In this document: piece by piece, positions 18,356 through 28,018 of the stretch | Layout: each line of letters opens with the position of its first letter | Position numbering within the stretch: position 1 is the first letter of the stretch | Source: Lentisphaera profundi | GTDB lineage: Bacteria; Verrucomicrobiota; Lentisphaeria; Lentisphaerales; Lentisphaeraceae | NCBI RefSeq assembly: GCF_028728065.1 | Contig: NZ_CP117812.1 | Coordinates: 2,585,563 to 2,649,562 of the forward strand | DNA length: 64,000 bases | Reading direction: 5' to 3' | The notes under the pieces: model-generated | What the model was told of the DNA's origin: nothing | The model's database searches: none | The model's input: only the letters and a program-made list of their open reading frames with translations | Made by a program: the position numbers and the translations under genes

Positions 18356-19789
18356 ATGGATGAAAAAAATAAAAGCTACATGAATGGAAAAGAGTTTTTA
18401 ATTCCACTCGCTTGGCTAATAAGTGCCTGTTTAAGTTTCCATCTATCCCACTTAGGATTAACGGCATTTTTCCCCCTGTTTTTCTTAAGTTTGTGGCAAA
18501 TAACTAAAATTAAATCTATACCAATAGCTTTTATCAATGGCATTATTTTAGGTTTTGGTATTTATACTTATCACCTCCAGTTTTTTATTTCCATCTTCAA
18601 TCATTTTGCCTATAATCTCTTTTGTGTGCTCGCCTTTTGGTTAGCCCTTTTTCTAGCGATCTCGGTTTGGCTTCGTCGGGTGTACTCGAGTAAAACAATT
18701 GCCTGGCTGATTCCAGTACTGTATTTTTCACTCGAATTTATTCGTTGTGAATTGTACCCACTCAAATTTTCTTGGGTGATCCCAGGGCTTAGTTTTTCCG
18801 AATCTAGTTATTATTCAGGCCTGGGAATTTGGGGAGTTTACGGGATTTCCTTTTTTTGCTTTTTATTGATCACTTTTGGAGAGAACTGGATTGAGAAAAA
18901 GAAGCTCAAAATCATAGCCTTTGTGAGTCTTTGCCTGCTCTGCCAAATCAGTTCACTTATGAGTACATCAGCAGAAACAGAGGGAGAAGGGCCACACATT
19001 ACGGGCATTCAATGGGAAATGGGATCTCATAAAGACATTCTCGATTCTCTCGATCAAGCTTTAGAAACGTATCCTGATACAAAGCTTTTTTTCTTGAGTG
19101 AATATAGTTTTGATGAAGGCATACCTCAGCTTATTAAGGATTGGTGCCAAGTCAATCAACGTTACCTACTCGCAGGGACAACGGAGACAATCAAAGAAAG
19201 TGCAGTTATCAATAAAGACGTAAAAAGTATTGGTGGCAAAAAGAAAAAGCGGGCATATTTCAATATGGCAATGATTGTTGATCCTCGTGGAGAAATTATT
19301 TTCAAGCAAGCAAAAGTGATGCCAATTCAATTTTTCAATGATGGGGAACCAGCAAAGAGTCAGCAATTATGGGATTCCCCTTGGGGAAAAATTGGCATCG
19401 GCATTTGTTACGACTTGAGCTATAGCAAAATAATGGATGAACTTGTTCGTCAGGGCGCTCAAGCTTTATTAATCCCTACAATGGATGTGGAGCATTGGGG
19501 AGAGCAACAACATAAGCTGCATGGTCGTATAGCTCCCACCCGTGCAGGGGAATATGGTATCCCCGTTTATCGCGTTTGTAGTTCGGGGATATCACAGTTT
19601 GTTGATGCTCAAGGTCACATTCAAGCTCAAGGATCCTTTATCGGTCAAGGAGATACCTTCTCGGCAAAACTAGTCATGGCAGAGCAGGGGACGCGTCCCC
19701 TCGATCGTTTTCTGATTTATCCTGCTTTGATCATTAGTTTTTTAGCATTCCTTTTCTCATTTTTTAAGGCCTTCAAAAAAATACGATGA
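18356..19789 (+). CDS. lnt: Apolipoprotein N-acyltransferase-like (Lnt) membrane protein
   Basis: About 477 aa from ATG 18356 (GGGAGGA nine bases upstream). Five to six N-terminal membrane helices (to about residue 205), a nitrilase-fold domain (about 210-455) and a final membrane helix, as in Lnt. The nitrilase triad can be read as Glu in FLSEYSF, Lys in FKQAKVMP and Cys in GIGICYD. Lnt adds the third acyl chain to lipoproteins in the inner membrane. The overall layout is conserved but the sequence is divergent. Confidence 0.8.
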   Translation: MDEKNKSYMNGKEFLIPLAWLISACLSFHLSHLGLTAFFPLFFLSLWQITKIKSIPIAFINGIILGFGIYTYHLQFFISIFNHFAYNLFCVLAFWLALFLAISVWLRRVYSSKTIAWLIPVLYFSLEFIRCELYPLKFSWVIPGLSFSESSYYSGLGIWGVYGISFFCFLLITFGENWIEKKKLKIIAFVSLCLLCQISSLMSTSAETEGEGPHITGIQWEMGSHKDILDSLDQALETYPDTKLFFLSEYSFDEGIPQLIKDWCQVNQRYLLAGTTETIKESAVINKDVKSIGGKKKKRAYFNMAMIVDPRGEIIFKQAKVMPIQFFNDGEPAKSQQLWDSPWGKIGIGICYDLSYSKIMDELVRQGAQALLIPTMDVEHWGEQQHKLHGRIAPTRAGEYGIPVYRVCSSGISQFVDAQGHIQAQGSFIGQGDTFSAKLVMAEQGTRPLDRFLIYPALIISFLAFLFSFFKAFKKIR

Positions 19790-19816
19790 ACCATGACAAG
19801 GGGAATTGTCCCTAAT

Positions 19817-19860
19817 CGCCTGTGTGGCAACACCCTCCGCTGGCCGAAGAGCGGCGCTCC
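19817..19860 (+). repeat. Partial copy of the dispersed extragenic repeat
   Basis: Begins CGCCTGTGTGGCAACACCCT and continues with a diverged version of the hairpin-bearing repeat found at 19992, 41660 and 54715. Stretches 19862-19990 carry further GC-rich non-coding sequence with short hairpins (GTGCGAAGCAC). Confidence 0.6.
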
Positions 19861-19991
19861 TTGGTGTGCGAAGCACCGTGCCCTCTATTCTGGTCAAGTG
19901 TATATCTTTTTTCCCGCCCACGACGGCAAATGGCCTGGGACCGCCAAGCACCTGCTTGGCACTGGCTCCAAAATTGATGTGGTTTTTTTAC

Positions 19992-20060
19992 CCGCCTGTG
20001 TGGCAATACCCTCCGGTGGCCGAGGAGCCCTCGGGGCCCTACTAAAAAATTTAGCAGAAC
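19992..20060 (+). repeat. Dispersed extragenic repeat, copy C
   Basis: Shares CGCCTGTGTGGCA, ACCCTCCGGTGGCCGAGGAG and CCCTCGGGGCC then ACTAAAAAA with the copies at 41660-41837 (inverted) and 54715-54883. The core CCGAGG-AGC-CCTCGG forms a hairpin. No ORF here is credible. Confidence 0.8.
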
Positions 20061-20193
20061 GCTTGAAGTTCCTCTCGTATGCATCGCATCATGACCTCTA
20101 TTCTGGGTGATCATGAAAACTTTCACTCGATTTTAAATTTACTTGCCTTTCCAAGTGATTGGTTTACTTTGCAAAAAAATTAAGGTAAGAAAT

Positions 20194-20604
20194 ATGAATG
20201 GCCCTCCACAAGTTGATCCCCCGAATCCGGAAATTTATACCCTCATGGGTGAAGAAAATATCTTTAAACTTCTTCATGATGTCTATGATGAATTTGCGGT
20301 ATCGTCAATTAAAGAGATGTTTCCAACTGATCCAGAAGGCTTGCAGGAAGCGGCAGATAAATCAGCCTGTTTTTTTGTAGGACTTTGTGGTGGGCCACCA
20401 CTCTATCATCAGCGCTATGGCAATCCGATGCTGCGTCGTCGTCACTTTCCTTTCCCGATTGACATGAATTCGCGCGATGTCTGGTTGGCTTGCTTCTTAA
20501 AAGTCCTAAAGCATCCAGAAAAATATGATTTTCCTGAACAACACATCGATAGCTTCATCGGCTTTATTGCTGGCTTCTCACCTTGGATGGTGAACAAGGA
20601 ATAG
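20194..20604 (+). CDS. Truncated haemoglobin (2-over-2 globin)
   Basis: 136 aa from ATG 20194 (AAGG eight bases upstream; the longer frame from 20143 enters repeat-flanking DNA). Group II-like features: YGNPMLRRRHFPFPI with the proximal His in RRRH, followed by RDVWLACF. Binds haem and probably O2 or NO; in other bacteria linked to O2 delivery or NO detoxification. Only 15 bp before a pseudouridine synthase gene, likely co-transcribed. Confidence 0.85.
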   Translation: MNGPPQVDPPNPEIYTLMGEENIFKLLHDVYDEFAVSSIKEMFPTDPEGLQEAADKSACFFVGLCGGPPLYHQRYGNPMLRRRHFPFPIDMNSRDVWLACFLKVLKHPEKYDFPEQHIDSFIGFIAGFSPWMVNKE

Positions 20605-20619
20605 GGAAGGTTCCTTATC

Positions 20620-21294
20620 ATGATCAAAGATCTGGAACAACGTATTATATATGAAAAAGATGGCCTATTAGTCATTAATAAGCCCTATGACCTGCCTTCT
20701 ACGGGCAGAGCGCTAGATGACGATGATTGTCTTCAGTATTGGCTGATGCAACGACATGGTGGCATGGTATGGGCTGTGCATCAACTGGATGCGGACACTA
20801 GCGGTGTCAACATCTTTGTCACAGAAAAGAAGCTTGTGAAGCATTACAAAAAAATGCTAGAGAACACTCAAGCAGATAAACAATATCTAGCGATCGTTCA
20901 TGGTATCCCTAAATGGAATAAATGTGAAGAGCATGGCCGTATTGGCAAGATAGATTCTCGAAGTCTAGGCATTCATCCTGAGGGAAAAACAGCTCATAGT
21001 AAATTTGAAGTCTTAGGAAGCGGTATAGACTGTAGCCTCATCAGAGTCAGGATATTTACGGGTCGAACACATCAGATCCGTATTCACCTGAGTCACTTAT
21101 CTCATCCACTTATTGGTGAAGAATGGTACCGTGAGCCAGCTTGTACATTACATAAACGTCAGGCACTCCATTGTCTTAAAATTCACTTGCCTCAGACGGG
21201 GGATGCTTTCACCGCACCATTAGCGGAAGATTTATATCAATTGACTCAAAGTCAAGGTTTGAGTCAATATATGGAAGCGAACTTAAATGTATAA
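20620..21294 (+). CDS. RluA-family pseudouridine synthase
   Basis: 224 aa. Catalytic motif HQLDADTSG (usual form HRLDxxTSG, Asp retained) near residue 57, then GRTHQIRIHLSHL, both typical of RluA/TruC-type enzymes. No S4 domain precedes it, so it resembles short single-domain members. Modifies rRNA or tRNA uridine; the site cannot be named. 15 bp after the globin gene. The following 217 bp (21295-21511) show nothing beyond a likely promoter region. Confidence 0.85.
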   Translation: MIKDLEQRIIYEKDGLLVINKPYDLPSTGRALDDDDCLQYWLMQRHGGMVWAVHQLDADTSGVNIFVTEKKLVKHYKKMLENTQADKQYLAIVHGIPKWNKCEEHGRIGKIDSRSLGIHPEGKTAHSKFEVLGSGIDCSLIRVRIFTGRTHQIRIHLSHLSHPLIGEEWYREPACTLHKRQALHCLKIHLPQTGDAFTAPLAEDLYQLTQSQGLSQYMEANLNV

Positions 21295-21511
21295 TGAACT
21301 GATTGATTTGTGGTGAAGATGCGAGCGAACTTCAGGCAGTGGAAAAGTAATAACTTTTATAGAATTCACTAAGTGTTAAGACTCCGTATAAACTTCATCG
21401 ATAAATTCACTCATTTCCTTGTCATGAAATGCTTGTGAGTTTTGTATTTATTTTCAGACTCTTCTAATTTGTTTAAGTGAAAAATTGACAATAGACGAGG
21501 ATACCTAAATC

Positions 21512-23959
21512 ATGGCGACCAAGCTAACGAAAACAGCGATTAAAAAATTCAAAGATGCTTTTCAAAATCGAGTAGAGATAACCCTGGCAAAAGATTTGTC
21601 AGAATGTACGAAACACGATCTTTATATGGCCTTGGCTTACACAGTGCGTGACCTTCAGGTAGAGGCTTGGAAAAAAACAAATCATAAACTCTCCAGTAAA
21701 GATGCCCCAAAGAGAATGTATTACATTTCGCTTGAGTTTTTGATGGGCAGAACTCTTGGCAATAGTTTGATTAATTGTGGTTTCTTTGATCAAGCGGACA
21801 ATGCTTTAAAAGATCTTGGTGTTGAACTCGAAGACCTACTCGATGAAGAAATGGATGCGGGCTTAGGTAATGGTGGTCTCGGTCGCTTGGCAGCTTGCTT
21901 CCTCGATTCTATTGCGAGCTTAAATCTTCCAGGTTCTGGCTCGGGCATTCGTTATGACTACGGAATTTTTCGTCAAAAAATTGATCATGGTCACCAAGTA
22001 GAAGAACCCGACAACTGGTTGCGCTATGGTAATCCTTGGGAAGTGGTGCGTCCCGAACGCAAACGCGTAATAAAATTTTATGGTCATGTAGAATGCTACA
22101 AAGATCATGCGGGTAAGCAGTGGTGCACATGGCTTAATACGGAAGATGTCTTAGCCATGCCTTACGATACGCCGATTCCTGGTTACTCAATGGATACAGT
22201 GAATACTCTACGTCTGTGGTCAGCACGTTCGATTTTTGGTTTCAACCTTACGGATTTCAATCAAGGCGATTTTATTAATGCCAATATTCAGAAATCACTC
22301 ACAGAAAATATCACCAAAGTCCTTTATCCCAACGATAATAATTACGAAGGCAAAGAACTTCGCTTGAAGCAGCAGTATTTCTTAGCTGCGGCGACTCTCG
22401 GCGATATGATGGAAGACTTCAAAGAATTGGGTCTACCAATCCAAGACCTGCCGAAGAAAGTTGTCTGCCAACTCAATGATACTCACCCTTCAATTGCAGT
22501 CCCTGAACTAATGCGAATTCTTATGGATGATGAAGGGCTAGAATGGGATGAGGCATGGGGCATTACTCGCCAAGTCTTTGCTTATACAAATCATACTCTA
22601 CTTGCGGAAGCACTTGAAAAATGGTCTGTTGCTTTAATTGAAAATTTACTGCCACGCCACATGCAAATCATCTACGAGATCAATTATCACTTCTTGCGTG
22701 AGGTCGCTCAAAAATACCCTGGTGATAATGAGCGCCAACGTGATATGTCCATCATTCAGGAAGGTGGCGAAAAGTTAGTGCGCATGGCTTATCTAGCGAT
22801 TGCGGGCAGTTTCTCTGTCAATGGCGTAGCGGCAATGCATACTGAACTTCTCAAGCATGATTTGGTTAAAGATTTTTATGACCTCTACCCAGATAAATTC
22901 AATAATAAAACAAATGGCATCACGCCGCGTCGCTGGTTGCGCAAATGTAATCCTGAACTCTCAGATTTAATCACTTCTAAAATTGGTGATAAGTGGGTAA
23001 CGGATCTCGATGAGCTACAGAAGCTGATTCCTTTTGCTGAAGATAAAGTCTTCCGTAAAGAAATTCGTGCGATCAAAAAGAATAACAAAATTCGCCTCGC
23101 AGAATATGTAAAAGATCTCACCGGTGATGAACTTGATGTGAATTCAATTTTTGCAGTTCAAGTCAAGCGACTCCACGAGTACAAACGTCAGTTACTCAAT
23201 ATCCTGCATGCGATCCATTTGTATCAAAAGATTAAAGCCAACCCAAAAGGCCACTATACGCCACGTACAATTATTCTTGCGGGCAAGGCAGCTCCGGGTT
23301 ATTTTATGGCAAAGCTGATCATTAAGATGGTGAATTCGGTTTCGGCAATTGTCAATAATGATCCCGACGTCAACAAATTCCTCAAGGTGCTTTTCTTACC
23401 AAATTACAGTGTGAGCATGGCAGAAGTTCTTGTGCCTGCTACTGATCTTTCTGAGCAGATTTCTACTGCGGGCAAGGAAGCCTCGGGAACTGGCAATATG
23501 AAATTCGCACTCAATGGAGCTCTTACGGTGGGAACACTTGATGGTGCAAATGTTGAGATTAAAGATGCGGTAGGCGATGATAATATCTATATTTTCGGTC
23601 TTGATGTTGATGGCATTACCAGCCTTGATCAGAATGGTTACAACCCTCATGATTACATGCCTCATGGTTCCCATCTTGCTAATGTGCTCGATTTAATATC
23701 TTCGGGCTTTTTCTGTCCCGAAGAACCTGAGCTTTTCCGTCCGCTCGTTGATTCACTCACCATTGGTGGCGATCACTATAAATTGGCCGCTGATTTTGAA
23801 GCTTATGCTGCAGCAGAAGAACTTGTGTCTAATGATTTCATTAAAGAAGACGATTGGTCAAAACGTGCTATTCTCAACATTGCAAATATGGGCGGCTTTT
23901 CATCCGACCGAACTATTAAACAATACGCAGAAGAAATTTGGGATATTAAGCCCTACTAA
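21512..23959 (+). CDS. glgP: Glycogen/starch phosphorylase
   Basis: 815 aa, full length for GT35 phosphorylases. N-terminal YYISLEFLMGR, DAGLGNGGLGRLAACFLDS, and the pyridoxal-phosphate region EASGTGNMKF. It releases glucose-1-phosphate from alpha-1,4-glucans in the cytoplasm. Followed after 9 nt by nadA. No other glycogen gene is nearby. Confidence 0.96.
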   Translation: MATKLTKTAIKKFKDAFQNRVEITLAKDLSECTKHDLYMALAYTVRDLQVEAWKKTNHKLSSKDAPKRMYYISLEFLMGRTLGNSLINCGFFDQADNALKDLGVELEDLLDEEMDAGLGNGGLGRLAACFLDSIASLNLPGSGSGIRYDYGIFRQKIDHGHQVEEPDNWLRYGNPWEVVRPERKRVIKFYGHVECYKDHAGKQWCTWLNTEDVLAMPYDTPIPGYSMDTVNTLRLWSARSIFGFNLTDFNQGDFINANIQKSLTENITKVLYPNDNNYEGKELRLKQQYFLAAATLGDMMEDFKELGLPIQDLPKKVVCQLNDTHPSIAVPELMRILMDDEGLEWDEAWGITRQVFAYTNHTLLAEALEKWSVALIENLLPRHMQIIYEINYHFLREVAQKYPGDNERQRDMSIIQEGGEKLVRMAYLAIAGSFSVNGVAAMHTELLKHDLVKDFYDLYPDKFNNKTNGITPRRWLRKCNPELSDLITSKIGDKWVTDLDELQKLIPFAEDKVFRKEIRAIKKNNKIRLAEYVKDLTGDELDVNSIFAVQVKRLHEYKRQLLNILHAIHLYQKIKANPKGHYTPRTIILAGKAAPGYFMAKLIIKMVNSVSAIVNNDPDVNKFLKVLFLPNYSVSMAEVLVPATDLSEQISTAGKEASGTGNMKFALNGALTVGTLDGANVEIKDAVGDDNIYIFGLDVDGITSLDQNGYNPHDYMPHGSHLANVLDLISSGFFCPEEPELFRPLVDSLTIGGDHYKLAADFEAYAAAEELVSNDFIKEDDWSKRAILNIANMGGFSSDRTIKQYAEEIWDIKPY

Positions 23960-23968
23960 GAGAGTAAA

Positions 23969-24997
23969 ATGATAACATCAGATCAACTGCATCAAAAACT
24001 TAAGCACGTAACCGTTGCAGGTTCTACCTGTAGCTACACAGAAGAATATTGCGATAAAATCGCTCCGATAGTGAATGAGATTAATCGTCTCAAAGAAGAA
24101 ACGAACACAGTAATCTTAGCTCACTCCTACGTCAATCCCGAGATTGTCTATGGCGTGGCTGACTACACCGGAGATTCTTATCAGCTCAGTCGCAACGCTC
24201 TCGAGAGTGGTGCGGACAATATACTTTTTGTAGCCGTGAAATTTATGGCGGAAACCGCAAAAATTCTCAATCCAGAAAAAAATGTATACGTTCCAGCTGC
24301 CCTCAATGGCTGCAGCTTGGCCGACTCAATTACCGGTGCAGATGTACGTAAGCTCAAAGAAGATAATCCTGATTATACTTTTGTTTGCTACATCAATACC
24401 ACCGCAGACGTTAAAGCTCAGTGCGATGTCTGTGTGACTTCGGGCAATGTTTATAACATTATTGAATCACTTCCTACCGACAAGATTTACTTTGTTCCAG
24501 ACAAATTAATGGGCCTCAATATCATTGACGAAATGACTCGTCGTGGAGTTGAAAAAGATATCAAGCTTTGGGATGGAGTCTGCTACGTTCACGAAGAATA
24601 TGATCCCGATATGATTGATTATATTCGCGGCGAATTTGACGGTGTTAAAGTTTTGGCTCACCCAGAATGTAGCCCTGGCGTTTTAAATCATTCTGATTTT
24701 GTGGGTTCTACTGCACAGTTACTCAAGTTTATGGAAACTTCGGATGCAGAAGCATTTTTGATGCTTACTGAGTGCGGTCTTTCAGCACGTTTACAGGTTG
24801 AAATGCCCGAGAAGAATTTTGTGGGTTCTTGTTCCGTATGTAAATACATGAAAGCAAATACACTCGAGAATATCTTGGAATGCTTAAAAAACCCAAAACC
24901 ACAGAATGAGATTCACCTCACTAAAGAAGATGTCCAAGGCTCACGTCGTTGTATCGACGCCATGTTTCATTACGCAGAGAAAACGACTAGCAAGTAG
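23969..24997 (+). CDS. nadA: Quinolinate synthase NadA
   Basis: 342 aa. The three 4Fe-4S ligand cysteines can be placed in LNGCSLADS, HPECSPGV and CSVCKYM; further family motifs are AHSYVNPE, GDSYQLSR and MAETAKIL. Condenses iminoaspartate with dihydroxyacetone phosphate to quinolinate in NAD synthesis. Nine bases after glgP and followed by a strong terminator; nadB and nadC are not in the window. Confidence 0.95.
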   Translation: MITSDQLHQKLKHVTVAGSTCSYTEEYCDKIAPIVNEINRLKEETNTVILAHSYVNPEIVYGVADYTGDSYQLSRNALESGADNILFVAVKFMAETAKILNPEKNVYVPAALNGCSLADSITGADVRKLKEDNPDYTFVCYINTTADVKAQCDVCVTSGNVYNIIESLPTDKIYFVPDKLMGLNIIDEMTRRGVEKDIKLWDGVCYVHEEYDPDMIDYIRGEFDGVKVLAHPECSPGVLNHSDFVGSTAQLLKFMETSDAEAFLMLTECGLSARLQVEMPEKNFVGSCSVCKYMKANTLENILECLKNPKPQNEIHLTKEDVQGSRRCIDAMFHYAEKTTSK

Positions 24998-25034
24998 TAC
25001 GATAATACGCATCTAGTACTTCTTAGCTTCATTA

Positions 25035-25070
25035 AAAAAGCCGAATCACATTTGTGATTCGGCTTTTTAT
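25035..25070. terminator. Strong bidirectional terminator
   Basis: A 16-bp perfect stem, AAAAAGCCGAATCACA with its inverse, with a 2-nt centre and T runs on both strands. Confidence 0.9.
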
Positions 25071-25190
25071 GTATCTATACTAAAGAGATATCTTATTATG
25101 ACTAATAAGGTTGTGGTGAAGTTGTTTAGGAAGCTTAATTGTGTAAGTTTGATAAGAGTTAAAAGCAATGGATCAATCAGTACTTAAAGT

Positions 25191-25901
25191 ATGAAAAAGC
25201 CTTCAATATCAATCGTCATTCCCGCTCTTAATGAAGCCGCTAATATTAGCAATATTTGTGCTTGTTTAAAAGCGCAAACTTATGCTGCAGTAGAAGTGAT
25301 TATTGTCGATGGCGGCAGTACTGATAAGACTCAAGAATTATTCGAAAAAGAGGGCATGAGGGTATTGTCGGGCCCGCGAGGTCGAGGCAATCAAATTCAC
25401 CTAGGAAGCTTAAAAGCCAAAGGTGATATTATTTTTGTGATGCATGCCGATATGACTCTGGATTCACAAGTCTTAGAAAAAATCGCTTCCGCCTTTTCTA
25501 AAGATGACTTATTAATCGGCGGTTGTGTGGGATCGGCTTTTGATCAAGATTTTTTTAAATTCCGTTTTCTTTCTTGGCTCAATAATCTACGAATCACATT
25601 AACGGGAATCAGTTTTGGTGACCAAGGCCAGTTTTTTTTACGTCAAAGAGGCTTGGATGAGAGCTGGATTCAGGCGATCCCTTTGATGGAAGACGTGGAA
25701 TTGGCTTTGCGCATGAAAGCCGCGGGAAAAACAATTCAGCTAAATGGCGGGATTATTGCCTCCACACGACGTTGGCAGCATCGCAGTGTTTTGTTCAACG
25801 CAATATATGTGTCTTACCTCTTATCAAAATATCTCTTTTTAAGAAGATTTAAAAAGGATTTTTCAGTAGAGAAATTTTATGAGTCTTACTACAAAAAATA
25901 A
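25191..25901 (+). CDS. Family 2 glycosyltransferase, TIGR04283-type (arsenosugar-associated)
   Basis: 236 aa. GT-A fold with IVIPALNEAANI, VDGGSTDKTQ, GPRGRGNQ and the DxD-like MHADMTL; the GRG-x-Q segment is typical of the family often encoded with radical SAM/ArsM clusters. It converges on the minus-strand arsenic operon, ending 20 bp from the radical SAM gene. Probably transfers a sugar or glycerol-type unit in arsenosugar formation; this role is inferred from family and neighbours. Confidence 0.82.
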   Translation: MKKPSISIVIPALNEAANISNICACLKAQTYAAVEVIIVDGGSTDKTQELFEKEGMRVLSGPRGRGNQIHLGSLKAKGDIIFVMHADMTLDSQVLEKIASAFSKDDLLIGGCVGSAFDQDFFKFRFLSWLNNLRITLTGISFGDQGQFFLRQRGLDESWIQAIPLMEDVELALRMKAAGKTIQLNGGIIASTRRWQHRSVLFNAIYVSYLLSKYLFLRRFKKDFSVEKFYESYYKK

Positions 25902-25920
25902 GACTTAGTAGTTATCTAGA

Positions 25921-26838
25921 CTAATTAGTACACTTTCCGCCGCTGCGGTAACAGAAGTCGTAACAAGCCTTATGATTGAGGTAGACGTTACCGAAGCTAT
26001 CTTTAAGCGTGCTTCCCATTTCGTATTGTGGATCATTATAAATAATGGGGCAAGGATATATTTTCATTTCACCCTTAATTTTCTGTAGAGTTCTACCATT
26101 GTGACACTGAAAATCCTTGGCTTTTACTCCGGGAAGCTGCATGCAGTGTTCAGAGAGAAATACTTTTTCATGAACTTCGTCAATGCGTTCAAGATTGGTG
26201 CCCATTTCAAGATTATAAGGCAAAAGTTTGACGTCGACATCTACTCCATAAGGTGAGAACAGTTGATGAAACTTATCTTCAATTTCATCGGCCTGTAATT
26301 CATGACCTTCATAAACAATAGCCGATGCAGTAATGATCACCTGAAAGCCCGCCAGGCTAATTTTCACGGCATTAATAAGCGTTTTTTGGAAGTTGCCCTG
26401 ATCACGTATTTGATCGTGCCTAGCTTCTTCAAAGTGATCCATACTGATGCGAAAACTTAGCGTAGAGTCCGACTTGATCTGCTTGAGTCGCTCTAAGTCC
26501 ATACGCAGCGTGGCATTGGTCATAATCGTTGTATCAGCTGTTTCCATTGCCATACCAACAAGACTATAAATATCCTTATTGAGAAAGGGTTCTCCCCCAG
26601 TGAAATAAATGTGATTGACGCCAAATTTTTGAGCTTCATCAATGGTGGGCTTTATATCTTCGGTAGTAATCATATCAATGCTATTATTTGTGGGAGAGGA
26701 CTCTACGTAGCAATGATGACAGGCTAAATTGCAGCGCGAACCAGTGAAGAACCAGAGATCATCTAGCTGATTATTACCCTCAGCATTCTTTTGGAATGAA
26801 ATATAGCCAGGACGTTTTTTCTGTTGATCAATAGTCAT
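25921..26838 (-). CDS. Radical SAM enzyme with C-terminal cysteine cluster
   Basis: 305 aa. CNLACHHC (Cys36, 40, 43) is the CX3CX2C radical SAM triad, followed by TGGEPFL. The C-terminal third has six more cysteines (EHCMQL, FQCHNG, YPCPI, and CYDFCYRSGGKC), suggesting an auxiliary Fe-S cluster. It ends the arsenic operon and overlaps the phosphorylase gene by one base. By position it could do the job of ArsS, which adds a 5'-deoxyadenosyl group to methylated arsenic, but it lacks the usual ArsS N-terminal pattern as I know it, so the assignment is tentative. Confidence 0.75.
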   Translation of the reverse strand: MTIDQQKKRPGYISFQKNAEGNNQLDDLWFFTGSRCNLACHHCYVESSPTNNSIDMITTEDIKPTIDEAQKFGVNHIYFTGGEPFLNKDIYSLVGMAMETADTTIMTNATLRMDLERLKQIKSDSTLSFRISMDHFEEARHDQIRDQGNFQKTLINAVKISLAGFQVIITASAIVYEGHELQADEIEDKFHQLFSPYGVDVDVKLLPYNLEMGTNLERIDEVHEKVFLSEHCMQLPGVKAKDFQCHNGRTLQKIKGEMKIYPCPIIYNDPQYEMGSTLKDSFGNVYLNHKACYDFCYRSGGKCTN

Positions 26839-27593
26839 TACTCAAACCGGTAGTTATAGGCTTCAAAATCGGGCCGCTCTTTTGTGACTAAGGTATTAAT
26901 AGCCTCTTTGAAAACTTTAGGGCTTTTGAGCATATTCGCATTGAGCTCATCAATACTTGTGGGCTCGGAATTAACACCATTAGCATAATCAATGCCAAAA
27001 CCCAAGAGTAAGTAGGGAATAACTAATTCACCAGCTAAAACGGCCTCAGGGCCACATGTTTGGGAGATGACGTCTGCGTAATTCGCAATAAAGTTAATCT
27101 CGGATTTCGAATTCAAACGAGGACCATTGACATGGCCATACGTTAAATTTTTGACGGTATCAAATTGACTTAAATCTTTTTGAAAACCTTGATGAATCAA
27201 ACTAGCCGCAATTAAATGACCTCGTTGAGGATCATTTTCAGCGGTATAAATACTGCAGAGTTCTCCACTCGGGAGGCGATTATCGGGAAAAAATACGTCA
27301 TTAAATAAAAGTAATTTGGCGAGGGGAATATCACTTTTGCAGACACCGCAAACAGTGGTGGCAATTATGCGATCAACGCCAAGTTCTTTCATTGCCAACA
27401 TGTAGGCTCGATAATTGAGCATATTGGGAAGTCTTTCATGGTTTTTCCCATGACGAGAATAGAAGACAACAGGTACGCCCTTGAAACATGCCTTGACCAA
27501 AGTGACCTGTCCAAATTTATTGCTAATGAGACAGTTTTCTACATTTTCTAAAGCTAAGTCATAAAGACCCGATCCAGTAATAATTCCAATCAT
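26838..27593 (-). CDS. MTA phosphorylase/purine nucleoside phosphorylase family protein
   Basis: 251 aa. Family landmarks: IGIITGSGLYDL (phosphate loop), FYSRHGKNH, ATTVCGV, and VNGPRLNSKSEI. Phosphorolytically removes adenine from 5'-modified adenosines such as methylthioadenosine. Set between ArsC and a radical SAM gene, it may act on a 5'-deoxy-5'-arsinoyl-adenosine intermediate, giving the arsenoribose-1-phosphate; that is inference. Coupled to the radical SAM gene by a TAATG overlap. Confidence 0.85.
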   Translation of the reverse strand: MIGIITGSGLYDLALENVENCLISNKFGQVTLVKACFKGVPVVFYSRHGKNHERLPNMLNYRAYMLAMKELGVDRIIATTVCGVCKSDIPLAKLLLFNDVFFPDNRLPSGELCSIYTAENDPQRGHLIAASLIHQGFQKDLSQFDTVKNLTYGHVNGPRLNSKSEINFIANYADVISQTCGPEAVLAGELVIPYLLLGFGIDYANGVNSEPTSIDELNANMLKSPKVFKEAINTLVTKERPDFEAYNYRFE

Positions 27594-27613
27594 AATTAAA
27601 GTATCCTAAGTAA

Positions 27614-28018
27614 CTAATTAGTGGCGTTTTGATTTAGATCATCAATGATAGCGATAATATTTTCTTTGACTTGATTGCGGATAATCTTTATGTTCTCACC
27701 TTCTTGTCCTGCAGGGTCATCGATTCCTAAATCATCATAAATGGCTAGTTCGCTTTTCACATTACACCCCATGCTGTAAATACGGTAATAATTTTCATCT
27801 TCATCGATGACTTTAGGAAAGAAATTTGAAGAATCATTCATATCCACGCCTTCTTCTTTCATCGCTTCGATACATGCGCTATTTACTTGATCAGCAATAT
27901 TTGTGCCAGCACTTAGTCCTACAAAATTTTCATTGGTATTATATTTATTAAAGTAAGCTTGGGCCATTTGTGAGCGTCCCGCATTATGACCGCAGAGAAA
28001 TAAGATTTTCTTTTTCAT
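27614..28018 (-). CDS. arsC: Arsenate reductase ArsC, LMW phosphatase fold
   Basis: 134 aa from ATG 28018, overlapping the arsM stop by one base. P-loop CGHNAGRS (CX5R, Cys9) and the DDPAG acid loop. One more Cys is seen in MGCNVKS where thioredoxin-coupled ArsC has Cys82, but the partner Cys89 is not evident, so it may use a low-molecular-weight thiol or glutaredoxin. Reduces arsenate to arsenite, feeding ArsM. Confidence 0.85.
   Translation of the reverse strand: MKKKILFLCGHNAGRSQMAQAYFNKYNTNENFVGLSAGTNIADQVNSACIEAMKEEGVDMNDSSNFFPKVIDEDENYYRIYSMGCNVKSELAIYDDLGIDDPAGQEGENIKIIRNQVKENIIAIIDDLNQNATN

Noticed and set aside
19793..20110. ORFs of 79-105 codons on both strands
   Set aside because: They coincide with the GC-rich dispersed repeat, overlap each other and encode no recognisable domain.
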